Assembly (NCBI GenBank): GCA_964516305.1
Contig: CAZEZH010000018.1
Location: 1-37,762 of the forward strand
Source of the DNA: Lamprobacter sp964516305
Lineage (GTDB): Bacteria > Pseudomonadota > Gammaproteobacteria > Chromatiales > Chromatiaceae
DNA length: 37,762 bases
Reading direction: 5' to 3'
Shown: positions 8,193 through 17,700 of the stretch, in pieces
Position numbering within the stretch: the first letter of the stretch is position 1
Layout of the letters: every line of letters starts with the position of its first letter
The notes under the pieces: model-generated
What the model was told of the DNA's origin: nothing
The model's database searches: none
What the model saw: only the letters and a program-made list of their open reading frames with translations
Position numbers and translations under genes: made by a program

Positions 8193-8684
8193 ATGAGACA
8201 CATCATTTCGATGCTGGTCGAGAACGAGTCGGGTGCGCTGTCGCGCATCGCTGGTCTGTTCTCGGCCCGCGGCTACAACATCGAATCCCTCACCGTCGCG
8301 GCGACCGATGAGCCTTCGCTCTCGCGCATGACCCTGGTGACGCGCGGCAATGACGACATCGTTGAGCAGATCAAGAAGCAGCTGAACAAGCTCATTGATG
8401 TCGTCAAGCTGCAAGACCTCTCCGAGGGCGAGCACATCGAGCGCGAGATGATGCTGATCAAGCTCAAGGCCGCCGGGGCCGACCGCGAAGAACTCAAGCG
8501 TCTGACCGAAATCTTTCGGGCCAAGATCATCGACGTGACCGACGCGAGCTATATCGTCGAGCTGACCGGTGCCTCGCGCAAGCTCGATGCCTTCATCGGG
8601 GCCGTGCCCGAGGGGCTGATCACCGAGGTGGTTCGGTCCGGGCCGACTGGCATCTTGCGCGGCGCTAAGGGTTTGACGCTCTAA
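8193..8684 (+). CDS. ilvH: Acetolactate synthase small (regulatory) subunit
   Basis: 163 residues, the same length as E. coli IlvH. The start at 8193 gives the classic opening MRHIISMLVENESGALSRIAGLFSARGYNIESLTV, here described by its ends only: an ACT domain in residues 1-75 with the NESGALSR loop that binds valine. The C-terminal half (about 80-163) is the ALS_ss_C domain (KIIDVTDASYIVELTG). It activates IlvB and gives valine feedback inhibition. Longer in-frame starts lie inside ilvB and are not needed. It follows ilvB by 14 bases and precedes ilvC by 28, consistent with one transcript. Confidence 0.95.
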   Translation: MRHIISMLVENESGALSRIAGLFSARGYNIESLTVAATDEPSLSRMTLVTRGNDDIVEQIKKQLNKLIDVVKLQDLSEGEHIEREMMLIKLKAAGADREELKRLTEIFRAKIIDVTDASYIVELTGASRKLDAFIGAVPEGLITEVVRSGPTGILRGAKGLTL

Positions 8685-8712
8685 CAACAATCCAAATCGA
8701 CTAGGAGCCAGT

Positions 8713-9735
8713 ATGGCCATCAATGTTTACTACGACAAAGACGCCGATCTCTCGCTGATTCAAGGCAAGAAGGTTGCGATCATCGGCTATGGCTCACAAG
8801 GCCATGCGCATGCCAACAACCTCAAGGAGTCCGGTGTCGATGTCGTTGTCGGCCTCCGTGCTGGCTCCAGCTCGGCGGCCAAAGCTGCTGACGCTGGTCT
8901 GGCCGTCAAAGAGATCCCGGACGCGGTCAGCGGTGCCGATGTGGTGATGATTCTGGCACCCGATGAGCATCAGGCCAAGCTCTATCGCGATCAGGTCGCG
9001 CCGAACATCAAGCAGGGCGCGGCGCTGGCGTTCGCGCATGGCTTCAATATCCATTTCGGCCAGATCGAGCCGCGCGCCGATCTGGACGTGATCATGATCG
9101 CGCCCAAGGGGCCGGGTCATCTGGTGCGCTCGACCTACACCCAGGGCGGCGGCGTGCCGAGCCTGATCGCGGTGCATCAGGACGCGAGCGGCAAGGCGCG
9201 GGATATTGCGATGGCCTACGCATCGGCCAATGGCGGCGGTCGCGCCGGCATCATCGAGACCAGCTTCCGCCAGGAGTGCGAGACCGATCTGTTCGGCGAG
9301 CAGGTGGTGCTCTGCGGTGGCCTGACCGCGCTGATCCAGATGGGCTTCGAGACCCTGGTCGAGGCCGGCTACGAGCCGGAGATGGCCTACTTCGAGTGTC
9401 TCCACGAGGTCAAGCTGATCGTCGACCTGATCTACGAGGGCGGCATCGCCAACATGCGCTACTCGATCAGCAACACCGCTGAGTACGGCGACCTGACCCG
9501 CGGCCCGCGCATCATCACTGAAGAGACCCGCGACGAGATGCGCAAGATCTTGCGCGAGATCCAAAACGGTCAGTTCGCCAAGGAGTTCACGCTGGAGAAT
9601 CAGGCCGGCGCGCCGTCGATGAAGGCGATGCGCAAGCTCTCGCAAGAGCATCAGATCGAGCAGGTCGGTAGCCGCCTGCGCGAGATGATGCCTTGGATTC
9701 GTGATAAGCAGCTGGTCGATAAGTCGCGCAACTGA
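8713..9735 (+). CDS. ilvC: Ketol-acid reductoisomerase (class I)
   Basis: 340 residues, typical of the short class I enzyme. It converts acetolactate or acetohydroxybutyrate to the dihydroxy acid with NADPH and magnesium, the second common step of isoleucine/valine synthesis. The N-terminal Rossmann domain shows GYGSQGHAHANNL, followed by FAHGFNIHF and APKGPGHLVR. The C-terminal knotted domain begins with ETSFRQECETDLFGEQ, which carries the metal-binding Asp and Glu, and contains MRYSISNTAEYGD. A strong AGGAG stands 7 bases before the ATG. It is the last gene of ilvBHC and is followed by a strong terminator. Confidence 0.97.
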   Translation: MAINVYYDKDADLSLIQGKKVAIIGYGSQGHAHANNLKESGVDVVVGLRAGSSSAAKAADAGLAVKEIPDAVSGADVVMILAPDEHQAKLYRDQVAPNIKQGAALAFAHGFNIHFGQIEPRADLDVIMIAPKGPGHLVRSTYTQGGGVPSLIAVHQDASGKARDIAMAYASANGGGRAGIIETSFRQECETDLFGEQVVLCGGLTALIQMGFETLVEAGYEPEMAYFECLHEVKLIVDLIYEGGIANMRYSISNTAEYGDLTRGPRIITEETRDEMRKILREIQNGQFAKEFTLENQAGAPSMKAMRKLSQEHQIEQVGSRLREMMPWIRDKQLVDKSRN

Positions 9736-9762
9736 TCCGCAGCCGCGCGCAGCGCACGCGAC

Positions 9763-9789
9763 AAAAAGGCCCCAATTCGGGGCCTTTTT
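9763..9789. terminator. Bidirectional intrinsic terminator after ilvC
   Basis: AAAAAGGCCCC (9763-9773) and GGGGCCTTTTT (9779-9789) form a perfect stem around an AATTC loop. The T-run serves ilvC on the plus strand and the A-run becomes a T-run for the converging cytochrome b gene on the minus strand. Confidence 0.93.
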
Positions 9790-9894
9790 GCTGTCCGGAG
9801 TCCGGAATGTCTGTTGTCTTGCGGCGCGTTCAAACGCCCTGCTGACGGATGTTCGCTGCGCTGCCCGGCAAGTCAGAACGCGTTGGACCTGGAT

Positions 9895-10548
9895 CTAACG
9901 GATCTGCGAAGGCTCGTCCGTGCGCAGATAGGCCTCTTCTTCCGGCGTCAGATCGACCTCATCGAAGCCGGTGATCATCGGCATCACATGTTCGCGGAAG
10001 GAATGGCCGGTGGTGAGCAGATACACATGGATGAGCACGAAGGCGAGGATCGCGAAGGCGGCTGCGGTATGCACCAGGGCCACGCCCTCAAGCCAGGCCG
10101 GAGCATTGGGCAGGTTGCGCCAGGCAAAGTAGGACAGGTAAGCCAGGCCGCTGATCCAGATGGCTGGAAAGAGCACGATCTTCAACACCAGATAGGCGAG
10201 GGCTTGCAGCGGGTTATGCTTGCGCCAGTAGGCCTTGCGGTAGGGATGGCGCTCGCCCTTGAAGATACCGTAGGCGTAGAAGCGCAGCACACTCCAGAGG
10301 CCGCTGCCGGTGGGGATGAAGTGCCGCCAGGCGCCGGTGGTGAAGAGCCAGAAGACGCTGAACGCCCACAGTAGCAACAAGGCGAAGGCGGCCATGGTGT
10401 GCAAGGTCACCGCATCCTCGAAGCTCATTAGGCCATGGAAGCCGTGCAGCCCGAAGCCGCTGATCAGCAGTAGCATAATCAGCGCCATCTGGCACCAGTG
10501 CCAGAAGCGTTCGAAGATGCTGAAGATTTTGACATGCTGTAGGGCCAT
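9895..10548 (-). CDS. Cytochrome b561-type membrane subunit, partner of octaheme cytochrome
   Basis: 217 residues, starting at 10548 with the ATG sharing one base with the stop of the upstream octaheme gene (TGATG). There are four clear hydrophobic helices (about 20-36, 48-70, 115-140, 157-180). Histidines at 17 (FWHWCQ), 50, 160 and 174 are placed as expected for two b hemes in cytochrome b561/formate-dehydrogenase-gamma-like subunits; His182 is another candidate. Such proteins oxidise membrane quinol or reduce quinone for a periplasmic partner. Coupling to the multiheme gene argues that it links that cytochrome to the quinone pool. Direction of electron flow cannot be read from sequence. 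The C-terminal tail is acidic. Confidence 0.85.
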   Translation of the reverse strand: MALQHVKIFSIFERFWHWCQMALIMLLLISGFGLHGFHGLMSFEDAVTLHTMAAFALLLLWAFSVFWLFTTGAWRHFIPTGSGLWSVLRFYAYGIFKGERHPYRKAYWRKHNPLQALAYLVLKIVLFPAIWISGLAYLSYFAWRNLPNAPAWLEGVALVHTAAAFAILAFVLIHVYLLTTGHSFREHVMPMITGFDEVDLTPEEEAYLRTDEPSQIR

Positions 10549-12287
10549 CAGTGTTGGTCTCCCTTCGACGAGAAGAAGCGGATGCCGCCGTGGATGAGGA
10601 TGCCACCGAGGATTCCAGCAACCAGGAGCGTGCCGAGGATATCGACCCAGCGGTTGCGGTCGCGGCCGGGCAGATAGACGCCCTTGACCTCGGCGAGACG
10701 GCTGTCTTTCGGGGCGTGACAATCGCCGCAGGCGAGGGCCTGCTCCTTGGGTGCGACCATGTGCGTGATCGGCCACCAGGAGAGCGTTTCGATGAAACCG
10801 TACTCGCCGGAGTAGTCGAGGCCGAAGTCGGCCATGCCCTTCTCGATCGAGGCGCCCATGTCGTAGTTGCCCCAATAGGCGGCCTCGTCCTCGCCCCAGA
10901 GATGGGTGTAGACCAGGGTGCCGTTGCCCTTATCGTAGGGCTGCCAGGTGTGCATGCGCTTGAACGGCCAGATGCGTGAGCGCTCATCCCCACGTGAGCC
11001 GCTGAAGCCGTTGATCTCGATCGATTCGGCGTTCGGGTCGAACTGGGTGTCGATGGTGGTGTAGCGCATCTGGCCATCGAACCAGTCGTACTCCGGGACG
11101 ACGTTCTCGTCGTAGGTGAAGTTGCCCTTGATCGACTTGTAGGTGTAACGGTGGTCGCCGTTGCCTTGGATATAGCCTTCCTCGTGGTAGCCCTCGCCGT
11201 CGCGGGTCTTGCCGGCGGTGCGCCAATCCCAGTCGACCACAGTGGCTACGCCACCGCGCGCAAACTCGGGGATGTGGCAGGTCTGGCAGGCGATACTCTG
11301 CACATGATCGTTGAGCTTGAAGGCGGCGATGGAGTCGACCGGATGCGGCGCCAGCCCGTGGCAGGATTCGCAGGTGGCGACATCGCTGCGCTGGCCGGGG
11401 AGCCCGGTGCCCTCGGTGTCCTTGGAGACGACGTTGTAGCGGCTTCCGGCCCAGACGTGCTGGTTGGTCACATGGCAGGCGCTGCAGGCGAAGTTGAGCC
11501 CATCGGCGCCCATATGAACGTCGAGTGTGCGTGGCGGTTTGATCAGCGCGGTTGAAAGATCGCCGTGTTTGACGTTATCACCACCACCGCCATTGAAATG
11601 ACAGGTGCCGCAGTTAGCGCGTTGGGGGAGGTCGACGCTTTGCGCGGCGGCGACCAGGTCGAGCGGCGGTTTGCCTTCGAGCATCACCGAGCAGGCCGCA
11701 TGGCCCTCGCTGTTCGGGGTCTTGTAGTAGGTGCCGGTGGTCTCGTGACAGACCAGGCAGTCGATCTTGGTCTCGTCGGTGAAATCGAAGCTTTCGTCCT
11801 TCCAGCCATAGCCGGCGTGGCACTGGGCGCACATGCCCTCGTTGCCGCGCGAGTTGGTGCAGAAGTTATTGATCAGGTAGCGCTTGCCAAGTTGCTGCCC
11901 GGTGTTCGGATCTGTGTACGACCAGGTCCAGTGGATATTCTTCATGAAGTGCTCGCCGGTCTCGGTATGGCAGCCGAGACAGGCCTGAGTCACCTCGGAG
12001 CCGTTGGCGAAGGGCCCCTTGAGTGCCTCGAACTTGGTGTGATCGGCGGTGCCGCCGCGCAGCGGCCCGGAGATCTGCGGCCTGGGCGCATCGGTGGCGG
12101 GCGGTGTCGGCCAGCCGCTGACCTCGGCGCTGGCGAACGGGCCAGCGAGGCTCAGGGCAACGGCAAGCATGCCAGCCGTGAGGGATCGGCCGAGCGTGCT
12201 CGTTCGGATGAGCCGGGGCCGCAAGGCCTGGTTCTTGGATGGCCGCTGCCTCATGTAGGGGACGCGGAAGCTGGGAAGACCGCGCAT
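10548..12287 (-). CDS. Octaheme cytochrome c, tetrathionate reductase (OTR) family
   Basis: 579 residues. The ATG at 12287 has GGAGGG 7 bases upstream. A long basic N-terminus leads to an export signal ending near FASA (residue 54). Eight CxxCH motifs are present: CLGCH 103, CAQCH 153, CLVCH 177, CGTCH 226, CSACH 268, CESCH 306, CQTCH 334 and CGDCH 520. This count and the long gap before the eighth match the octaheme OTR family, whose studied member reduces tetrathionate and also nitrite or hydroxylamine in vitro. A single helix (about 548-570) anchors the C-terminus in the membrane; the Shewanella protein is, to my knowledge, soluble. Physiological substrate is unknown. It is translationally coupled to a cytochrome b gene and has no maturation genes beside it. 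Confidence 0.9.
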   Translation of the reverse strand: MRGLPSFRVPYMRQRPSKNQALRPRLIRTSTLGRSLTAGMLAVALSLAGPFASAEVSGWPTPPATDAPRPQISGPLRGGTADHTKFEALKGPFANGSEVTQACLGCHTETGEHFMKNIHWTWSYTDPNTGQQLGKRYLINNFCTNSRGNEGMCAQCHAGYGWKDESFDFTDETKIDCLVCHETTGTYYKTPNSEGHAACSVMLEGKPPLDLVAAAQSVDLPQRANCGTCHFNGGGGDNVKHGDLSTALIKPPRTLDVHMGADGLNFACSACHVTNQHVWAGSRYNVVSKDTEGTGLPGQRSDVATCESCHGLAPHPVDSIAAFKLNDHVQSIACQTCHIPEFARGGVATVVDWDWRTAGKTRDGEGYHEEGYIQGNGDHRYTYKSIKGNFTYDENVVPEYDWFDGQMRYTTIDTQFDPNAESIEINGFSGSRGDERSRIWPFKRMHTWQPYDKGNGTLVYTHLWGEDEAAYWGNYDMGASIEKGMADFGLDYSGEYGFIETLSWWPITHMVAPKEQALACGDCHAPKDSRLAEVKGVYLPGRDRNRWVDILGTLLVAGILGGILIHGGIRFFSSKGDQH

Positions 12288-12449
12288 GGATTGCCCTCCA
12301 GTCGATCGGTGCGAGTTCTAGAGGCATCAGCGCCCCGGATTTGACCAATAAGACTGCGCAAAGCGCGGCGGTTCGTCCCTGATATGGCGCAAATCCTTGC
12401 GCTTGGGGGCGGCTTTGCTGCGTTAGATCAATTTGCTGGGTTGCGAATC

Positions 12450-12474
12450 AAAAAACCCGCCTTGCGGCGGGTTT
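12450..12474 (-). terminator. Intrinsic terminator after the SCP-2 gene
   Basis: On the minus strand AAACCCGCC, loop GCAA, GGCGGGTTT is followed by further Ts (six in total), just downstream of the SCP-2 stop at 12541. It separates that gene from the octaheme cytochrome gene, which lies further along the same strand. Confidence 0.9.
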
Positions 12475-12540
12475 GAGAGTGGGCTCGCGCTTGCGCCGCT
12501 CGGACGCTGCGCGCGCCTGCTGAGGATCAGCTGGCGTTGA

Positions 12541-12954
12541 TCAACTGAGCTCGTCTGCGCCGATCTGCTTCATCAGGTTGAAGCTCTTGACAAAAGGTCC
12601 GGCCATCCGCGGGTCCTTGATCATCGCTGAGTAGTCGCCGGTCTTGAACTTGAGCTTGCCGGTCGCGTAGGCGGTGCCCATGCCGACCATGCCAATGCCT
12701 TTTTCGACCCACTTCAGCCAGTCTTTCATGTCGGCGCGCATGTCCCAGTCGGGCTGTTCGTCAGACCAATCACCGGCGCGGACACAGATGCCATTCTCGA
12801 CCACGAAGACGCCACGTGGGTCGGCCTCATCCTTGAATCCACAGCTGATGATGGAGTTGAAGCCGATCTCAGCGAGCTTGCCGCTGACCTCGGGGTCGTT
12901 GTTCCACGCCTCTTTGAGTTCGTTCATCCATTCTGCGGAAAAGAGTTTGGCCAT
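12541..12954 (-). CDS. SCP-2 sterol-transfer family protein
   Basis: 137 residues. The ATG at 12954 has GGAGG about 10 bases upstream. The sequence has the SCP-2 layout: an opening helix (FSAEWMNELKEAWNND), a central sheet (GVFVVENGICVRAG), a DMRADMKDWLKW segment, and the closing GKLKFKTGDYSAMIKDPRMAGPF typical of these small lipid-binding folds, given here as a family trait. There is no signal peptide, so it is cytoplasmic. Bacterial members bind hydrophobic ligands but few have known jobs. It appears monocistronic, with its own terminator and a pair of 8-base direct repeats before its ribosome-binding site. Confidence 0.85.
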   Translation of the reverse strand: MAKLFSAEWMNELKEAWNNDPEVSGKLAEIGFNSIISCGFKDEADPRGVFVVENGICVRAGDWSDEQPDWDMRADMKDWLKWVEKGIGMVGMGTAYATGKLKFKTGDYSAMIKDPRMAGPFVKSFNLMKQIGADELS

Positions 12955-12968
12955 GATTGAGAGTCCTC

Positions 12969-12998
12969 CGTTATTCAGTGTCTGGGGTGGCGTTATTC
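12969..12998. repeat. Pair of 8-bp direct repeats before the SCP-2 gene
   Basis: CGTTATTC occurs at 12969-12976 and at 12991-12998, 22 bases apart, about two helical turns. The nearer copy adjoins the ribosome-binding site of the SCP-2 gene (minus strand). It may be an operator pair; the match could also be chance. Confidence 0.5.
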
Positions 12999-13139
12999 GA
13001 TTGGGGGAAGGTCAGCCAGGTTTGTGGCGAGGTTTGGCACGATCTCGCTGCAGTCTCAAAGCTGGCCCTCGTGATTCTACCAGCAAGCTGGCTCGGGTTG
13101 GGTTAATCCGCGAGGCTTGCAGCACGGGATTTGGCGGCC

Positions 13140-14678
13140 CTAGCCGACCTCCAAGGTTATCCCTGCGGCCGCGAGTCGCTCCGCCTCGTCCTCAAATTCA
13201 AGCCGTGTCAGCGGGTGATCGTCGAGCCAATTGGGCGGAAAACGCAGCTGCAGCGTCTCGCCATCAGCTACAACCTGCGGCTCGGGCTCGGCGCTTGCCG
13301 AACGGCCGCGATGCATCAACACAGCGAGCCTGAGCAAGATGGTGAGCCGTCGCCCGCAGTCGCGAGCTGGGCGCGGTAGGGCCATGAAGACATCAACCGG
13401 GAACTTACGCCGATGCCCCAATACCAGTGCGGCAAGGGCATCCTGCTCTTGACGGGTAAAGCCCGAGAGATCGGCATTACGCAGCAGATAGGCGCCGTGC
13501 TTTTGGTACTGGCTATGCGAGACAGCGAGTCCGATCTCGTGCAGCTCTGCGGCCCAGCCGAGCATCTTCGGATTGTTGTCGTGGTTGAGCGCCCAGGTCT
13601 CGCGCAATTGCTCGTAGAGCTCGAGCGCGGTGCTGCGTACACGCCCGGCATGCTCCGGGTCGGTATCGAAGCGGCGGCAGAGGGTGGCAACGGTGCGCTC
13701 ACGGACATCCTCATGGTGGACGCGTCCGACCATCTCGTAGATCAGTCCTTCGCGTAACGCCTCGTCTGAGGCCCGCATCTTGTCGATGGTCAAGCTCTGG
13801 AACACAGCCCGCAACACGGCAACGCCGCCGGCGAAGACCGATCGGCGCTCCTCGCTGAGCCCCTTCAGCTCAAGCGCCGAGACCTTGCCGCAGTCGATCA
13901 TGGTCTCGCGCAGCTTGGCAAGTCCGTCGGCGGTGATGCCGTCGTCGCTCCAGCCCTCGGCGGCGATGACCGCCGCGATGGCCTTAATGGTCCCTGAGCT
14001 TCCGGTCGCCGTGGTCCAGCCGGATTGGCGGAACAGCTCTCGCACTGGGCGAATCTCGAGCGCGCAGGCCAGCTCGGCCCGATCCATCTGTTTGGCGCTG
14101 ATCTTATCGTTGGCGAAGTAACGCCGCGAGATGCTAACGCAGCCCATGTGCAGGCTCTCGCGCAACGTGGCACTAAACCCTTGGCCGATGATCAATTCGG
14201 TGCTGCCACCCCCAATGTCCACAACCAGCCGCTTCTCGTCGCCGATCGCGAGTCCGTGCGCGACGCCGAGATAGACCAGGCGGGCCTCTTCGCGACCGGC
14301 GATGACCTCGATCGGGTGCTGCAGCACCGCTTCGGCCGATTCGACGAAGCGCACTTCTGGCTTCAATTGTCGCAGTGTGTTGGTGCCCACCACGCGCACA
14401 TTGGCGGGCTCGACGCCGCGCAGCCGCTGGCCGATGCGCTCCAGGCAGGCCAGAGCACGCTCGGCGACCTCGGGGCGCAGGTATTTGTCTTCGGTCAGAC
14501 CCTCGCCGAGTCGCACCATCTCCTTGTAGCGATCGATGACCTGCAGAGTACCGCCGTCGACGCGGGCGACCAACAGGTGAAAGGAGTTCGAGCCCAGGTC
14601 CACTGCAGCGAAGCTGTCGGGCGGCGCCGATGGCGAGCGGTCGGCGGATGGGGCGACAGAGACGACGGCGTCGGCCAT
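13140..14678 (-). CDS. ppx: Exopolyphosphatase / guanosine pentaphosphatase (Ppx/GppA)
   Basis: 512 residues from the ATG at 14678, with GAGG 5 bases upstream; E. coli Ppx is 513. An upstream in-frame ATG at 14765 would overlap the preceding gene. The ASKHA fold shows FAAVDLGSNSFHLLVARV near the start, GREEARLVYLGVAHGL, and VVDIGGGSTELI. The C-terminal half is the HD-like domain (AAELHEIGLAVSHSQYQKHGAYLL). The enzyme removes terminal phosphate from polyphosphate, and relatives hydrolyse pppGpp. The exact split between ppx and gppA is not certain from motifs alone. It lies 83 bases after the MscK-like gene and probably has its own promoter there. Confidence 0.9.
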   Translation of the reverse strand: MADAVVSVAPSADRSPSAPPDSFAAVDLGSNSFHLLVARVDGGTLQVIDRYKEMVRLGEGLTEDKYLRPEVAERALACLERIGQRLRGVEPANVRVVGTNTLRQLKPEVRFVESAEAVLQHPIEVIAGREEARLVYLGVAHGLAIGDEKRLVVDIGGGSTELIIGQGFSATLRESLHMGCVSISRRYFANDKISAKQMDRAELACALEIRPVRELFRQSGWTTATGSSGTIKAIAAVIAAEGWSDDGITADGLAKLRETMIDCGKVSALELKGLSEERRSVFAGGVAVLRAVFQSLTIDKMRASDEALREGLIYEMVGRVHHEDVRERTVATLCRRFDTDPEHAGRVRSTALELYEQLRETWALNHDNNPKMLGWAAELHEIGLAVSHSQYQKHGAYLLRNADLSGFTRQEQDALAALVLGHRRKFPVDVFMALPRPARDCGRRLTILLRLAVLMHRGRSASAEPEPQVVADGETLQLRFPPNWLDDHPLTRLEFEDEAERLAAAGITLEVG

Positions 14679-14713
14679 GCGATCCTCGGTAGCGTTGGCG
14701 GCATCGGCGCTAG

Positions 14714-14719
14714 AGTATA
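14714..14719 (-). promoter_or_regulatory. Possible -10 element for ppx
   Basis: TATACT on the minus strand, 36 bases before the ppx start, in the 83-base gap after the MscK-like gene. I found no good -35 at standard spacing (TTCGAC lies only 12 bases upstream). Confidence 0.3.
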
Positions 14720-14761
14720 GTCGCCTTTGCCGTCGAAGGGGCGAGATAACCGGCACTCGCA

Positions 14762-17700
14762 TCAAGGCTTTGGCGCTGGCGCTGGTGCTTTGTTCGCAGC
14801 ATCATCAGCGATGGCTGCGGTTCGACGCATCATGATCTCGATGGGCTGTGCCGAGCGCAGATGGATGTCACGCTGCGGGAAGGCGATGCCGATGCCCGCC
14901 GCCCGGAACTTGTCATCAATCGCCTGATACAGCTCGGTCATCACGGCTAATCGGAACTCGAGGGTCTCAAGGTAGCAGCGCAGGACCAGATGGAGTGCAT
15001 TGTCACCAAAGCCTTCGAAGGTGATCAGGGGGGCTGGATCATCGAGGATCTTAGGATGCTCAGCGGCGACCTCGGTTAGCAGTGCGAGCGCCTTGCGCGT
15101 ATCGCTGCCGTATTCGACACCGACCGGGATGACCATTCGGTTCACCTGATCGGTGAGGGTCCAGTTCAGCAGGCGTCCAGTGATGAATTCCTTATTGGGC
15201 ACCAACAGCTCCTGCTTGTCCCAGTTGCGAACGGTGGTTGCGCGGATCTGAATCCGGGTGACTGTGCCCGTGGTGTCACCAATGGTCACCGTGTCACCAA
15301 CCCGCACCGGGCGCTCGAATAGGATGATCAAGCCGCTGATGAAGTTGGCGACGATCTCCTGCAGCCCGAAACCGATGCCAACACTGAGCGCCGCCACCAG
15401 CCATTGCACCTGCGACCACTGTAAGCCAAGGGTGCTGACGATCATCAGGAGGCCCACCGCGGTGATCACATAGCGTGTCAGGGTGACCAGCGTATAGCGT
15501 CCGCTGGTGCTGACCTCGGTGTTCTTCAGCAGCAGGATCTCGAGCAGTGCCGGTAGGTTCTTGACCGCAATCAGCGCCGCCGTGGCGATCACCAGAATCA
15601 GCCCGAGATCGGCCAAGGTCACCGGGACCAGCTCCTTGGCGCCATCGACCGTTGCGGTATAGCTCCAGAGGGTGACCCGTTCGAAAAGATTCAGCGCCGG
15701 CAGGACATCCGACCAAATCACCCAAAGTCCGACAGCGGCAAGAATCGCAATGCTGCTGTTAAGCAGTTTCCGCGTCTGGCTATCGAGCGCGGCCAAGTCG
15801 ACCGAGTCATCATTCGGCTCGAGCCGCTGCGCACCCTGTTCGAGCGCTTCGCGCTGGGCCTCGCGCTGGGCCCGGCGTTCGAGCGCCGCCTCCAGTGCGA
15901 GCCCGCGCCTGGTGAGGATCAACCAACGCACGATCAGCTGATGCAAGACGACGAGCCCAAGCACGAGCCAGAGTTCGGCGGCCAAGGAGGCTAGTAAGGT
16001 GCCAGCGGTGTAGATGAAGCCAGCCAGCGCGATGGCCGCAAGTGCCGCCGGCATCAGTACCGCGATCGAATACCAGACGAGCCGCACACGGTTGAGCCAG
16101 CTCTCCGGCCGGGCAGCGAGCAGGTTCTTGAACACCCCGCGTTTGGGATGCAGCAGCCAGGCCATGAGCGCGGCGAGTCCGAGGCAGAGCAGCACCAGTG
16201 CGAGTCGACCTAGGGTGCCGTCGAAGCTCGGATTCTGGGCACGGCCGATGACCTCAGCGGCAAAGCCAACGGGCAGCAGCAGGAGTGCTGCGAACCGGAA
16301 GCCGCGTCGCAGCTGATCAAGCGACTCAGAGCCCCAACGGAAGTGGCGCGCGGCAACGCCCCCGGGCATACAGAGCAATCGAAAGGCACGCAGATAATAG
16401 AACGGCAAGGCAATCCTGAGTAAACCCTCTCCGACCGATGACGCGAATGGCGTTGCCTCCGAGGAGACGCCCAGCCCCCAACCCACTAAGGCCGTCAACA
16501 AGGGCCAGGGCAGCGCTAACAGGAGCGTTAACGCCAGGGCGGACAGCGTAAAGGTGAAGCGGTCAGTACTGATCCGACGCATCGGTTCGGCATAGCCACT
16601 AATGCGATCGCGGATCGATGGTCCAATCGCTAAGAGCCCAATAACGACTAGGCTACCAAGCCAGAACAGTGGCGATGAAAGTCCGGTCTGGACTAGAGTC
16701 TTGACTACATCGGCCCAGTGCTCGGGGGCGACTAGCCACCAGATGGCCTCTGGCAGCGCCGCAAATGGCTGCTGGGTGATGGAGGCAGCGCTCCTCACCC
16801 AAAGCAGATGTTCGGCTAAGAAATCACGGTAGCGGTTGATGATGTCGCTATATTGCTCGGCCGTGAAATCCAGGTCGCCGATCGCGCGCTGATAGCTGTC
16901 CTGTAGATGCAGTGCCGTCTCTAAAAGGTTACGCTGGCGCAGCAGCAGTTCTCTTACCTGGTCCTGAAGCTCTTGTTGGTATTTCGCGGGGAGGGCGGCC
17001 TGCTCTGCGGTGCGCCGCGCGAAGAGGAGGCGAGCGACGGCAGCATCGATGTTGTCAATATCGTGCAGCGCGTCGCGCAGGCGGAGCTGGCTTAGCGTCA
17101 GCTCGGCGATGCGCTGGGCACGGGCGGCGGCCTGTTCGCGGAGGCTCGCGGCGCTCGGTAGATCGGCGCGCTCATCGACCAGGATCTGCCCAACGGCTTG
17201 GCTCAAACCCGCAGCGCTGATGCGAGCGCGGGCGTTCTTGAGGTCGGTCTGTGCCTCGCGCAGCTGTTCTTCGAGCTCGGCCTGCCGCTCGTCGAGCAGA
17301 CTCAGGGCCTCGGTGGCCTCGCTGATGGTCTTGCTGATCTCGCGATTGCGCCGCGCAAGCTCGAGCAGGAGCGGGTCTGCGTCCACCAGTTCGCGCTCGG
17401 CAGACTCGGTCTCTTGACGTGCGCGCTCCGCTTCGAGGCTGCGCAACCGGTCGGCCTCGTTCTCAAGGTAGGCGCGCCGCAGCCGCAACCGCTCCAGCGC
17501 GGCTGCGCGTTGGTCGCGGCGGGCTTCGGCGAGCTGACGGCGGGCGTCGGCACTGAGGATTCGCTGATCGAGCATCAGCATCTCGGCGCGCAAGGCATCG
17601 TGTTGGGTCTCGAGTGCCCAGATGAGCGCTTGGCGAGCCTCATCCTGTCCATCGGGCCGAGGTGCCTCAAGTTCCTCCTCGATCTCGGCCAAGGCTTGCG

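Noticed and set aside
8794..9651. A 285-codon open frame antisense to ilvC
   Set aside because: Same reason: a shadow of a strongly conserved gene, with no motif of its own.
11565..12344. A 259-codon open frame antisense to the octaheme cytochrome
   Set aside because: The opposite strand has eight heme motifs and a clear ribosome-binding site; this frame has neither.
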